A DNA stretch of 47,052 bases from contig NZBC01000084.1 in assembly GCA_002687715.1 (NCBI GenBank), positions 1 to 47,052 of the forward strand, written 5' to 3'. The notes beneath the pieces were generated by a model that saw nothing but the letters and a program-made list of their open reading frames with translations, had not been told where the DNA came from and searched no databases. The stretch comes from Planctomycetota bacterium. Lineage in GTDB: Bacteria > Planctomycetota > GCA-002687715. Below are positions 25,709 through 35,367 of the stretch, piece by piece. The position numbers and the translations under genes were made by a program. Numbering within the stretch: position 1 is the stretch's first letter; every line of letters begins with the position of its first letter.

Positions 25709-25721
25709 ATGGAGCAGACGA

Positions 25722-27659
25722 ATGAGCTCACGGATGGTGCTGGCCGGACTCGGCATTCTGGCCCTGATCGGCGTCGGCGCTTGGCTCGGCGGTGTCTTCG
25801 AGGCCCCGGAGGACTCGCCGGCCGAATCCGGAACGAAGGCGGTCGGGGAGACCGGGTCTGGCGATACCGACACGCCCACACCCAACGGGGGGAGCCCGAG
25901 GGCGCTCGAGCCTAGCCGCTACACCGAGACCCCGAACACCGAGGCCGAGGCGTCAGGTGCGGGCGAGCCGTCCACGGGCGGAGGCTACCGGCTGACGGGA
26001 CGCGTCGTCTCCGGCAACGGAATCGTCCCGGGTGCGACCGTCGACTTGATGCAAGACAACGCGAACATGGATGGTGTTCATCAGCTCGGCAAGCTCCACG
26101 AATCGACCGAGAGCGACGAGAAGGGGATGTTCCTCTTCGAAGGCCTCGAGCCGGGTGAGCGGATGATCGTCCGCGTCACCCACGACGAATACACGATGGG
26201 CAAGGCGTTCGGCATCGATGCGGCGCGCGCGTCGACGCTGTTCCAGATCATCCGCGTCCGCGCTGGCCACTCGATCCGCGGCCGCGTCACCCACAAGGAC
26301 GGGCGTGCGCTGGAAGGTGTGAAGGTCGCCGCGTACGACATGCAATTCCAGGCGTACGAGCCGGAGGACCAGCTCGAGCGGTCCGCGCTTACGAGCACCG
26401 ACGGCACCTGGGAGCTCAAGGGACTGTCGAAGGGCATCAAGCGCCTCGTAGCGTCGAAGTCCGGGCTCGCGTCCAGCATCCGGTCGGCATTCAAGGTGCC
26501 CGCCGATACCGACAGCATCGACTTCGTCATGAACGACGGTTTCGCCATCGAGGGCATGGTCGTCGAGAAGGGGACCGGGGTCTCCGTCGGGGGTGCGCGC
26601 GTCATCGTTCGTCTCCTTACGGGTAACAGTCGTGGCCAGCCGCGCATCGAGTCGGTCATTGCAGACCCGGAAGGCAAGTTTCTGGTCTACGGGCTCGTCT
26701 CCGGAAACTGCGAGGTCTCTGCGAGGGGCGACGCGCACCTGGTCAGCCAGCGTCAGGTGGTGCAGGCCGGAGCGACGGGAGTCGTGATCGAGGTCCCGCC
26801 AGCCGCGCGTCTCGCGGGCCAGGTCCTGGCCGAGGGGACGCGTGAACCCGTGAAGGAATTCACACTGTTGCTCACCGCGAACCCCGAGGTCGTCATTTCC
26901 TCCCGTTCCCATCGCCTCAAGGTGAAGAACGACGAAGGCCGGTTCGAGTTCGCCGGCGTCCAAACGATGCCGAAGCTGTTCGTCGTCGTCCGGGCGCCGG
27001 GATATGCGGAGACGGTGCACGGCCCCCTCGTCGTCAACGAGGGCGACCGCATCGAGAACATCACCATCGCGATGGGCAGAGGCTCCAGCATCTCCGGCCG
27101 GGTCACCGACGAAGCCGGCGCCGGGATCAAAGGCGTTCGCGTCCCCGCCGTTCGCAAGATGGCGGCCACCGGCGATCCCATGTTCATGCTCTTGGGTCCC
27201 ATGATGGAAGCCCACGCTCTACGCATGCACGCGACCACGAAAGAAGACGGCAGCTACAAGATCATCGGCCTCCGCGACGGCAACTGGTCTCTCACGGCGA
27301 CTCATCGCCTGTACGCGACGGAACGTCGAATCACCCTTACGCTCGGTGCCAACGACGACCGCACCGCCGAACCCATCACTCTCGCCAAGGCCGGCGGCAT
27401 CCGTGGCTCCATCAAGGCCAAGGACGGCACCCCCGACACGAGAGCGCAGGTCAGGGTCGTGAGTATCTCCAACCCCCTGACCAAGTGGACCCGCAGCACC
27501 GACGGGAAGGGCAGTTTCGAGATCCTCGGCGTCCCGGCCGGCGACTACCGCATCAGCGTCATCCAGCGCGAAGGCGTGGTTTCCTTCGCGGACCTCCTCG
27601 GTGGGGTCTCGACGGTCTCGACGGTCCTCGCGGGCCAGGTGCTCGAGATCAAACTCTAG
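25722..27659 (+). CDS. membrane-anchored carboxypeptidase-regulatory-like repeat protein, copy 3
   Basis: This is a 645-residue paralogue. The anchor is MVLAGLGILALIGVGAWLGGVF, then a Pro/Thr/Glu spacer and Ig-like repeats: LTGRVVSGNGIVPGATVDL, IRGRVTHKDGRALEGVKVAA, IEGMVVEKGTGVSVGGARVI, LAGQVLAEGTREPVKEFTLL, ISGRVTDEAGAGIKGVRVPA, IRGSIKAKDGTPDTRAQVRV. It ends DYRISVIQREGVVSFADLLGG, homologous to the tails of copies 1 and 2. The ATG at 25722 follows GGAGCAGACGA and precedes the anchor; a longer N terminus from 25671 is Arg-rich and unlikely. Confidence 0.78.
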   Translation: MSSRMVLAGLGILALIGVGAWLGGVFEAPEDSPAESGTKAVGETGSGDTDTPTPNGGSPRALEPSRYTETPNTEAEASGAGEPSTGGGYRLTGRVVSGNGIVPGATVDLMQDNANMDGVHQLGKLHESTESDEKGMFLFEGLEPGERMIVRVTHDEYTMGKAFGIDAARASTLFQIIRVRAGHSIRGRVTHKDGRALEGVKVAAYDMQFQAYEPEDQLERSALTSTDGTWELKGLSKGIKRLVASKSGLASSIRSAFKVPADTDSIDFVMNDGFAIEGMVVEKGTGVSVGGARVIVRLLTGNSRGQPRIESVIADPEGKFLVYGLVSGNCEVSARGDAHLVSQRQVVQAGATGVVIEVPPAARLAGQVLAEGTREPVKEFTLLLTANPEVVISSRSHRLKVKNDEGRFEFAGVQTMPKLFVVVRAPGYAETVHGPLVVNEGDRIENITIAMGRGSSISGRVTDEAGAGIKGVRVPAVRKMAATGDPMFMLLGPMMEAHALRMHATTKEDGSYKIIGLRDGNWSLTATHRLYATERRITLTLGANDDRTAEPITLAKAGGIRGSIKAKDGTPDTRAQVRVVSISNPLTKWTRSTDGKGSFEILGVPAGDYRISVIQREGVVSFADLLGGVSTVSTVLAGQVLEIKL

Positions 27660-27670
27660 GTCGCAGGGCC

Positions 27671-27690
27671 GGGGGCGCGGACCCCCAGAG
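27671..27690. repeat. post-stop hairpin element, copy 1
   Basis: GGGGGCGCGGACCCCCAGAG lies 11 bp after the stop of repeat-protein copy 3. A near-identical element (two differences) follows the last gene of the window at 46943-46962. The two differences keep a 4-bp stem paired (G-C changed to A-T) around the conserved loop CGCGGAC. Confidence 0.55.
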
Positions 27691-27741
27691 CGTGTGAAGC
27701 AATCTGCTCTGACGGCGAAGCCGAATCCGGAGTGAATCTGC

Positions 27742-27987
27742 TCAGGATTCCGCCGAGTCCGGATCGGCCGGTGGCCCGGGGATCACGTAGGCGTCCGTCA
27801 TCCAGCCGTTGAAGTCGATCAGGCCGCAGCGCTTGGAGCAGAAGGGGAAGTGGGGCCAGCGGTTCGTGAGGAGGCCGTCCTCGGTCTGGGGGGCGGGGAG
27901 GTCGCGGCCGCAGCGCGGGCAGATGCGGGGGTTCGCTGACGGGGGGGAGTCGGTCGACTCAGGATCGGTGGATTCAGGGTCAGTCAT
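27742..27987 (-). CDS. yacG: YacG-like DNA gyrase inhibitor zinc protein
   Basis: This 81-residue protein has four zinc-binding cysteines, C23 and C26 in ICPRCGRDL and C50 and C54 in FPFCSKRCGLIDFNGWM. The final DxxxWM...Y.IPG segment is characteristic of YacG. In E. coli YacG binds GyrB and inhibits gyrase. The N-terminal 20 residues are an acidic Ser/Pro/Asp extension. The ATG at 27987 lies inside the 3' end of the preceding fmdB-like gene (8-bp overlap), so translational coupling is likely. It is the last gene of the chaperone cluster. Confidence 0.85.
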   Translation of the reverse strand: MTDPESTDPESTDSPPSANPRICPRCGRDLPAPQTEDGLLTNRWPHFPFCSKRCGLIDFNGWMTDAYVIPGPPADPDSAES

Positions 27988-28336
27988 CCGTCGAGCTGGT
28001 GGGGGTATCGCCAGAGCTCTTGCTGGCGGAGTCCTGGCCACTGGAGTTCTTGGAGCTGGAGTCCTTGGAGCTGGAGTCCTTGGAGCTGGACTCAGACTTC
28101 TTGTCGCTGGAGCCCGCTTCGGTGTCCTTCTTCTGGTCCGCCTTGTAGGAGTCGCTGCGGTAGTCGGTCTCGTAGAAGCCGGAGCCTTTGAAGATGACGG
28201 CGGCTCCGGTGCCGATGAGGCGCTTGAACTTCCGGGCCTTGCAAGCCGGGCAGGTGCGCTTCGGCTTGTCGGACATCGACTGGAAGATCTCTTCCTTGTG
28301 GTTGCAGGCCGTGCAGACGTAGTCGTAGGTCGGCAT
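27980..28336 (-). CDS. FmdB-family zinc ribbon protein
   Basis: This 118-residue protein begins MPTYDYVCTACNHKEEIFQS, the hallmark of the FmdB/CxxC_CxxC_SSSS regulatory family, with zinc ligands C8, C11, C29 and C32. The middle (GTGAAVIFKGSGFYETDYR) is also typical. The C-terminal 40 residues are a low-complexity Ser/Lys/Asp tail with repeated DSSSK units, encoded by imperfect 15-bp repeats near 28040-28095. Its ATG overlaps the grpE stop (TGATG). Function in this family is poorly known; the position within the chaperone operon suggests a stress-related role (inference). Confidence 0.85.
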   Translation of the reverse strand: MPTYDYVCTACNHKEEIFQSMSDKPKRTCPACKARKFKRLIGTGAAVIFKGSGFYETDYRSDSYKADQKKDTEAGSSDKKSESSSKDSSSKDSSSKNSSGQDSASKSSGDTPTSSTDD

Positions 28337-28953
28337 CAGTCTTCCCGTTCGTCCTCGGGGGGGGCCTTGCCGAGGGAGATGGAGACCCGTGCGGGGCGGA
28401 TGACCATTTCGCCAAGGGCATAGCCCTTTTCATGTACCTCGAGGATGAGGTTTTCTTCGACATCGTCATCGTGCCGGCTGAACACCGCTTCGTGACGGGT
28501 GGGGTCGAGGACCTCGTTCGCAGGAGCAATGATCTCGACGCCATGCTCCTTCAGGACGCGGTAGATCTCGCTGCTGACCATGGACACACCCTGAACGATG
28601 ACATCGACGTCGGTGCCGTCGGCCGAAGCGACGGCGCGTTCGAGGTTGTCGAAGCAGGGGAGGAGGGAGCCGATGAGGTCGCGCTTTGCCATCCTCCGCG
28701 CAAGATCCTTGTCGCGGACAAGGCGCCTCTGGAGGTTCTGAAGGTCAGCGGCGGCTCGGAGCCATTGCTCCTTCAACTCGTCGGCCTCGCCCGCCTTCTC
28801 GCGGAGGATATCGAGCTCGGCAGGATCCACGGCCTCGTCCGATGCATCGGACGGGTCGGATCCCTCCGGGAGTGGTGGAGGCGTTCCCGCCGCGTCCGCT
28901 CCTCGAGGCTCCTCTGCTGCCGACGACGTTTCTTCGTTCTCGGTGCGTTCCAT
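28336..28953 (-). CDS. grpE: GrpE nucleotide exchange factor
   Basis: This 205-residue GrpE releases ADP from DnaK. An acidic disordered N terminus (about 1-45) is followed by the long coiled-coil (LREKAGEADELKEQWLRAAA, DLQNLQRRLVRDKDLA) and then the conserved four-helix and beta-wing segments (LIGSLLPCFDNLERAV, GVSMVSSEIYRVLKEHGVE, NEVLDPTRHEAVF, GYALGEMVIRPARVSI). It starts 4 bp after the dnaJ stop. No dnaK gene is present in the window. Confidence 0.93.
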   Translation of the reverse strand: MERTENEETSSAAEEPRGADAAGTPPPLPEGSDPSDASDEAVDPAELDILREKAGEADELKEQWLRAAADLQNLQRRLVRDKDLARRMAKRDLIGSLLPCFDNLERAVASADGTDVDVIVQGVSMVSSEIYRVLKEHGVEIIAPANEVLDPTRHEAVFSRHDDDVEENLILEVHEKGYALGEMVIRPARVSISLGKAPPEDERED

Positions 28954-28957
28954 CGCG

Positions 28958-30082
28958 CTACTCGAAGATCTCCTTCACCTTCTTGAAGAAGCCCGTGGGA
29001 CCCTTGCGGCGCTTCTCCTCTTCGACCGCGAGGTCTTCCATGAGGGACTTCTCGCGATCGTTCAGTTTCTTGGGGATGTCGACGTCGATCTGGACGTAGA
29101 GGTCGCCGGTGCCATAGCCCCGAAGGTCGGGAAGGCCCTGACCGCGGAGACGGAAGATCTCGGCGGGCTGCGTGCCGGGGGGGATCTTCAGGTCGGCGCG
29201 CGCACCGAGCGTCGGGATCTCGACCCGGGTGCCGAGCGCGGCCTGCGAGATCGTGATGCTCCACGTTCCGTAGAGATCGCGGCCGCGTCGCTGGAAGTGC
29301 TCGTGGGGCTCGACTGTCACGTGGCAGTAGAGGTGGCCCCTCGTTCCACCTTCGGTGCTCGGTTCGCCCTCGCCGCTGCAGCGGATCTCGGTGCCGTCCT
29401 GGACTCCGGCCGGGATGCGGACCGTGATCTCGACACTCTTCTTGTGCAGACCTTGACCGCTGCAGTCATCGCAGGGGTTCTTGATGATCTTGCCCTGACC
29501 CATGCAGTGCGGGCAGGTGACGCTGCGGCTGAAGAAACCGGACGACTGCATGACCATGCCGCGCCCGCCGCACGTGGTGCACATGTCCGGACGCGTACCC
29601 TCCTTCGCACCGTTGCCGTTGCAGGCGGTGCACAGTTCGCGGCGTTTGACCGAGAGTCGGCGGGTGGTCCCTTCCTTCACCTCTTCCAGCGTGAGGGAGA
29701 CACGTGCTTGCAGGCTTGCGCCCGCGGCCGGCCCCTGCTGACGACGTCCGCCGCCGCCGAAGAACGCATCGAAGATGCCGCCTTCGCCGCCGAACAGCGA
29801 CGAGAACAGATCCTCGGCGCTCGAGAAGCCGCCGCCGCCGCCACCCATCGACGGATCGACTCCCGCGTGCCCGAACTGGTCGTAGCGTGATCGCTTGTTG
29901 GGGTCCGAGAGGACCTCGTACGCTTCGGCCGCCTCCTTGAACTTCGCTTCGGAGGCCAGGTCGCCCGGGTTCTTGTCGGGGTGGTACTTGAAGGCGGTCT
30001 TGCGGTAGGCCTTCTTGACCTCGTCCTCACCCGCTTCGCGGGGGACTCCGAGAATCTCGTAGTAGTCGCGCTTTTGGGCCAT
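28958..30082 (-). CDS. dnaJ: DnaJ (Hsp40) co-chaperone
   Basis: This is a 374-residue type I DnaJ that stimulates DnaK ATPase and delivers clients. The J domain has HPD at residues 34-36 ([11 protein letters not shown]). A Gly-rich stretch ([14 protein letters not shown]) follows. The zinc-finger domain has four CxxCxGxG motifs: [24 protein letters not shown] and CDDCSGQG. The C-terminal substrate-binding domains end in [13 protein letters not shown]. The order dnaJ-grpE on the minus strand is directly behind the groE genes, separated from them by a terminator-type hairpin. Confidence 0.95.
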   Translation of the reverse strand: MAQKRDYYEILGVPREAGEDEVKKAYRKTAFKYHPDKNPGDLASEAKFKEAAEAYEVLSDPNKRSRYDQFGHAGVDPSMGGGGGGFSSAEDLFSSLFGGEGGIFDAFFGGGGRRQQGPAAGASLQARVSLTLEEVKEGTTRRLSVKRRELCTACNGNGAKEGTRPDMCTTCGGRGMVMQSSGFFSRSVTCPHCMGQGKIIKNPCDDCSGQGLHKKSVEITVRIPAGVQDGTEIRCSGEGEPSTEGGTRGHLYCHVTVEPHEHFQRRGRDLYGTWSITISQAALGTRVEIPTLGARADLKIPPGTQPAEIFRLRGQGLPDLRGYGTGDLYVQIDVDIPKKLNDREKSLMEDLAVEEEKRRKGPTGFFKKVKEIFE

Positions 30083-30103
30083 CCGCTCGGCTCACTCTCT
30101 CGT

Positions 30104-30141
30104 GAAAAGGCGCCGATCCGTTTCCGGAACGGCGCCTTTTC
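30104..30141 (-). terminator. terminator-type hairpin between groEL1 and dnaJ
   Basis: A 12-bp stem GAAAAGGCGCCG/CGGCGCCTTTTC (30104-30115 with 30130-30141) encloses a 14-nt loop, with A and T runs built into the stem ends. It can act in both directions. It ends or attenuates the groE transcript before dnaJ. Confidence 0.75.
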
Positions 30142-30156
30142 GCGTGACGAGCCAGG

Positions 30157-31767
30157 TCAGGCGATCGCGCCCGAGACCTGCTGCTTGTCGTCCTTGAGGT
30201 CGGTCACCGCCGTGTCTGTGGTGAGCATCATGCCCGCGACAGAGCCTGCGTACTCGAGTGCGAGGCGCGTGACCTTGACCGGGTCCACGACCCCACTCTT
30301 GACCAGATCCTCGTACTCGCCGGTGAGAGCGTTGAAGCCCGTGTTGCCCTTTCGCTCGCACACGCTGTCGACGACGACCGCGCCATCGAAGCCCGCGTTA
30401 TCCGCGATCTGGGCCGTGGGGGCGCGCACCGCCGAGATGACGACGTCAGCCCCGGCCTTCTCGTCGCCACGGAGCTTCTTGCGGATTGCATCGAGGCCCG
30501 GGAGCGTACGCAGGAGCGCGGTGCCACCGCCAGCCACGATGCCCTCTTCCATGGCTGCGCGCGTCGCGTGCAGCGCGTCCTCGACGCGGTACTTCTTCTC
30601 CGCCATCTCCTTCTCGGTGGCGGCGCCGACGCGGATCTCGGCGACCCCGCCCGACAGTTTCGCGAGCCGCTCCTGGAGCTTCTCGCGGTCGTAGTCGGAC
30701 GTGGTGTTCTCGATCTTGGTGCGGATCTGTTCGACTCGATCCTTCAAGGCCTTCTTCTTGCCACCCCCCTCGATGATCAGCGTCTCGTCCTTCGAGACGT
30801 CGACCTTGCGGGCGGTGCCGAGGTGCGCGATCTCGACGTTCTCGAGCTTCATGCCCCGGTCCTCCGAGATGAAGGTGCCGCCAGTGAGGACGGCGATGTC
30901 CTCGAGCATGGCCTTGCGGCGATCGCCGAAGCCCGGCGCCTTGGCGGCGCAGATGTTCAGCACGCCGCGGAGGCGGTTGATGACGAGTGTGGAGAGTGCC
31001 TCGCCTTCGATGTCCTCGGCGATGATGAGCAGGGGACGCCCGCTCTGGGCGACCTTCTCGAGCACCGGGAGGAGATCGCGGAGGTTCGAGATCTTCTTCT
31101 CGTGGATGAGGATGTGCGGCTCTTCGAGCTCGGCGGTCATCTTCGTCGGGTTGGTGACGAAGTAGGGCGAAATGTAGCCCTTGTCGAACGCCATGCCCTC
31201 GACGACCTCGAGGGTGGTGTCGATGCCCTTGGCCTCCTCGACCGTGATGACGCCGTCGTGGCCGACGCGCTCGATGGCGTCCGCGAGCAGGTCACCGATC
31301 TCGGTGTCGTGGTTGGCGGAGACGGTGCCGACCTGGGCGATGACCTCCTGGCTCTTCACCGGTGAGGCTTGCCCGTGCAGGTCTTCGACCGCGGCGGCGA
31401 TGGTCTTCTCGATGCCACGCTTGATCGCCTGCGGGTTACAGCCGGCCGCGAGGTACCGAAGACCATCTCGGAAGATCGCCTCGGCGAGGACGGTCGCCGT
31501 GGTCGTGCCGTCGCCGGCCTTGTCGTTGGTCTTCTTCGCGACCTCGTTCACCAATTTGGCGCCCATGTTCTCGAAGGGATCTGCGATCTCGATCTCCTTC
31601 GAAACGGTGACGCCGTCCTTGGTGACGGTGGGGCCGCCGAACGACTTGTCGAAGAGGACGTTTCGTCCGCCCGGTCCCAGCGTGACCTTGACCGCTCGAA
31701 CGAGCTTGGTCAGGCCGTCCAGGATCTTCGCGCGTGCGTCCTCGGCATAGAGGATCTGTTTGGCCAT
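30157..31767 (-). CDS. groL: GroEL chaperonin (copy 1, paired with GroES)
   Basis: This 536-residue chaperonin forms the ATP-driven folding ring with GroES. Family landmarks: [18 protein letters not shown], the ATP loop [25 protein letters not shown], the [21 protein letters not shown] apical segment, and [19 protein letters not shown]. The C terminus (KQQVSGAIA) lacks the usual GGM repeats. It lies 19 bp behind groES. The sequence is closer to standard GroEL than copy 2, so this is probably the housekeeping chaperonin. Confidence 0.95.
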   Translation of the reverse strand: MAKQILYAEDARAKILDGLTKLVRAVKVTLGPGGRNVLFDKSFGGPTVTKDGVTVSKEIEIADPFENMGAKLVNEVAKKTNDKAGDGTTTATVLAEAIFRDGLRYLAAGCNPQAIKRGIEKTIAAAVEDLHGQASPVKSQEVIAQVGTVSANHDTEIGDLLADAIERVGHDGVITVEEAKGIDTTLEVVEGMAFDKGYISPYFVTNPTKMTAELEEPHILIHEKKISNLRDLLPVLEKVAQSGRPLLIIAEDIEGEALSTLVINRLRGVLNICAAKAPGFGDRRKAMLEDIAVLTGGTFISEDRGMKLENVEIAHLGTARKVDVSKDETLIIEGGGKKKALKDRVEQIRTKIENTTSDYDREKLQERLAKLSGGVAEIRVGAATEKEMAEKKYRVEDALHATRAAMEEGIVAGGGTALLRTLPGLDAIRKKLRGDEKAGADVVISAVRAPTAQIADNAGFDGAVVVDSVCERKGNTGFNALTGEYEDLVKSGVVDPVKVTRLALEYAGSVAGMMLTTDTAVTDLKDDKQQVSGAIA

Positions 31768-31786
31768 GTGAACGTTCCTCGTCCGA

Positions 31787-32080
31787 CTAGGCGAATTTCG
31801 CCAGGATTTCGCTCTCGCGGAGGATCTTGTACTCCTTGCCCTCGACTTTTACGTCGGTGCCGGAGTACTTCCCGTAGACCACGACGTCTCCCTTCTTCAC
31901 CGCAGGCTTGGCGCGATCGCCCGTATCCAGCATGCGGCCAGGACCCGTCGCGACGACCTTGCCCTGAGCGGGCTTTTCCTGCGCGCTGTCCGGCAGAATG
32001 ACGCCGCCGGCGGTGCGCTCCTCGGCTTCGAGGGGGGTGACGACCACACGATCGTCGAGGGGGTTGATCTTCAGCGCCAT
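31787..32080 (-). CDS. groS: GroES co-chaperonin
   Basis: This 97-residue protein is the normal length for the GroEL lid. It has the N-terminal [20 protein letters not shown] and mobile-loop region [20 protein letters not shown], the roof [15 protein letters not shown] and the C-terminal ILRESEILA. It lies between the two groEL genes, all on the minus strand. Confidence 0.95.
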   Translation of the reverse strand: MALKINPLDDRVVVTPLEAEERTAGGVILPDSAQEKPAQGKVVATGPGRMLDTGDRAKPAVKKGDVVVYGKYSGTDVKVEGKEYKILRESEILAKFA

Positions 32081-32119
32081 TTTTCAGGTGCTCCTCTTCC
32101 AAACTTGTCTGTTGCCTTC

Positions 32120-32141
32120 GGACGAGGCCGATGCCTCGTCC
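32120..32141 (-). other. hairpin between groEL2 and groES
   Basis: GGACGAGGC-CGAT-GCCTCGTCC is a perfect 9-bp inverted repeat in the 89-bp gap after groEL2. There is no T-run, so it may be a processing or stabilising hairpin or a partial terminator that lets groES-groEL1 be expressed at a different level. Confidence 0.55.
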
Positions 32142-32169
32142 CGTGTTTCACACCGAACGCGAGTCCGGA

Positions 32170-33789
<1,620 letters not shown>

Positions 33790-33895
33790 GCTCCCTTTCT
33801 CCTTCAGGTGGCATTGCCCGGCGAACCGCCGGGGGGTGAATGAGTCGTGGCGCCGTCCAGGTCGTTCGGAACCGCGACCCGGGAGGCTGACACCG

Positions 33896-33916
33896 CCCCT
33901 TGAAGCAAACAAGGGG
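33896..33916. promoter_or_regulatory. inverted repeat upstream of groEL2, candidate heat-shock operator
   Basis: CCCCTTG-N7-CAAGGGG is a perfect 7-bp inverted repeat about 107 bp before the groEL2 start. I see no CIRCE (TTAGCACTC-N9-GAGTGCTAA). The N7 spacing recalls the HspR HAIR element, but the half-site differs. Confidence 0.45.
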
Positions 33917-33983
33917 CCGGACCGTGGACGACGCTTGCGGATGCGGTCAGACGTGATGCGGGTGGCGACGAGGGACGCGGCCC

Positions 33984-34042
33984 CTGCCAGGATGACAGCG
34001 AGCGGCCGGTCGTCGTCCGCGCGGCCTCTGCCAATCTGGCAG
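33984..34042. promoter_or_regulatory. two CTGCCA-N3-TGRCAG palindromes in the groEL2/NPCBM divergent region
   Basis: CTGCCA-GGA-TGACAG lies at 33984-33998 and CTGCCA-ATC-TGGCAG at 34028-34042, exactly 44 bp apart, about four helical turns. The stretch 33790-34135 between the divergent genes holds no coding sequence I can support, and these palindromes and the one at 33896 are its main visible features. A dimeric repressor binding both sites could control both directions. Confidence 0.45.
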
Positions 34043-34135
34043 GCGGACCCGGGTCTCGGCCTCGCTCCGGCGGCGCCGAAGCCGTATGCACTTTGGAGCC
34101 GGAACGTTAGGCTTGGCCACGTTAGGGAGCACACG

Positions 34136-35362
34136 ATGCAGATGAGCCGTTGGGGATCGGCGTGCGGGCTGCTGCTGTTGGCCAGCCTCGTCGCGACGGC
34201 CCAGAAGAAGATCACGGTCACCCGTGTCGAGGGCGGTCCCCTCGACACCGCTTTCGTCGGCGTCGCCAAGAACGGCGACATCAAGGTCCGTGGGGCTGGC
34301 GACGAGGTGCTCAGCCTGCCGCAGGAGAAGCTGGTCTCCGTGGCGTTCTCGAACAGTCCTGTGGTTCCGGCGAAGGGGACCGTGGCGCTCGAGTTGACGT
34401 CCGGCGACCGCCTGATCTGTGTCGTCGAGGGCGGCGATTTCGACGAGATGAAGGTGTCGTCGATCTCCGCCGGGTCCATGGGCGTGCTCCTCGACTACGT
34501 CGCATGCGTGACCTACCTCGACCACGTGGGATCCGGCACCGAGCTCCCTCCGCTGGCTGACGATGCGGTCGACGACGTGCTCTTCCTGCGCGCGGGCGAC
34601 GGGCTCGATCCGCTGCCCGGGGAGGTCCAGCGCCTCGCGCGGACCGGCGTCGTATTCACCAGCGATGCTGGCAAGGACCGCCTGTTCTCGTTCATCAAGG
34701 ACCGTGTCGTCGCCGTTCGATTCGCTGCGACCGACGAGTACAAGGAGCCGGAGGGCCTGCTGTGCGTCGTCGGTTTCCGGGACGGAGGACAGCTCACGGG
34801 CGTCCTCACCGGGAACGAGGGTGGCGCGCTGCTGCTCAAGCTCACCGTCGGGCCGACCGTCACTCTCGACCGCCGCCTCATCCGTTCGCTCGCGTTCAAG
34901 AACGCGGCGTTCCGCTATCTGTCCGAGCTCGCTCCGAAGGAGCACGCCGAGGTCCCGTTCCTCGAGGGTGGGCCGACGTTCGGCGTCGTGCGCGACCGCG
35001 GCTTCGGCCGCGAGGAACACCTCGCGATCGGGACGCGGAAGTACCACAAGGGCGTCGGACTCCACGCGCGGTCCACCTGCAAGTGGGACCTCGGCGGCCG
35101 CTACGCCGTCTTCAAGGCGGAGGTGGGGGTCGATCCGTTGACCCGCAACCGCGCCGTACCCGGCAGCGTCGTGATGCGGGTCCTGGCCGACGGTCAGGAG
35201 GTCTGGAAGAGCGGTCAGCTGGTCTCCGGGGATGATCCCGTCCAGGTCCTCGTGAAGGGACTCGGAGGCAAGCGCGAGCTCGTCATCGAGGTCGACTTCG
35301 CGTCCTCGCTCGGCACCGGCGCGCGAGCGGTCCTCGGCAACGCCATGCTGCTGCGCAAGTAG
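34136..35362 (+). CDS. secreted protein with C-terminal NPCBM-like domain
   Basis: This 408-residue protein has a signal peptide (SACGLLLLASLVATAQ). The body contains repeated short beta units (IKVRGAGDEVLSLPQEKLVS, LLCVVGFRDGGQLTGVL) typical of planctomycete secreted proteins. Residues about 275-405 match the NPCBM/NEW2 carbohydrate-binding fold: KYHKGVGLHARSTCKWDLGG, FKAEVGVDP, VMRVLADGQEVWKS, LVIEVDFA. It probably binds a glycan outside the cytoplasm. GGGAG 8 bases before the ATG supports the start. It is divergent from groEL2 and 5 bp ahead of the VWA gene. Confidence 0.8.
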   Translation: MQMSRWGSACGLLLLASLVATAQKKITVTRVEGGPLDTAFVGVAKNGDIKVRGAGDEVLSLPQEKLVSVAFSNSPVVPAKGTVALELTSGDRLICVVEGGDFDEMKVSSISAGSMGVLLDYVACVTYLDHVGSGTELPPLADDAVDDVLFLRAGDGLDPLPGEVQRLARTGVVFTSDAGKDRLFSFIKDRVVAVRFAATDEYKEPEGLLCVVGFRDGGQLTGVLTGNEGGALLLKLTVGPTVTLDRRLIRSLAFKNAAFRYLSELAPKEHAEVPFLEGGPTFGVVRDRGFGREEHLAIGTRKYHKGVGLHARSTCKWDLGGRYAVFKAEVGVDPLTRNRAVPGSVVMRVLADGQEVWKSGQLVSGDDPVQVLVKGLGGKRELVIEVDFASSLGTGARAVLGNAMLLRK

Positions 35363-35367
35363 ACTCG

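Noticed and set aside
33790..34479. 230-residue N-terminal extension of groEL2
   Set aside because: It has no chaperonin homology, overlaps the divergent NPCBM gene, and the ATG at 33789 has a strong ribosome site.
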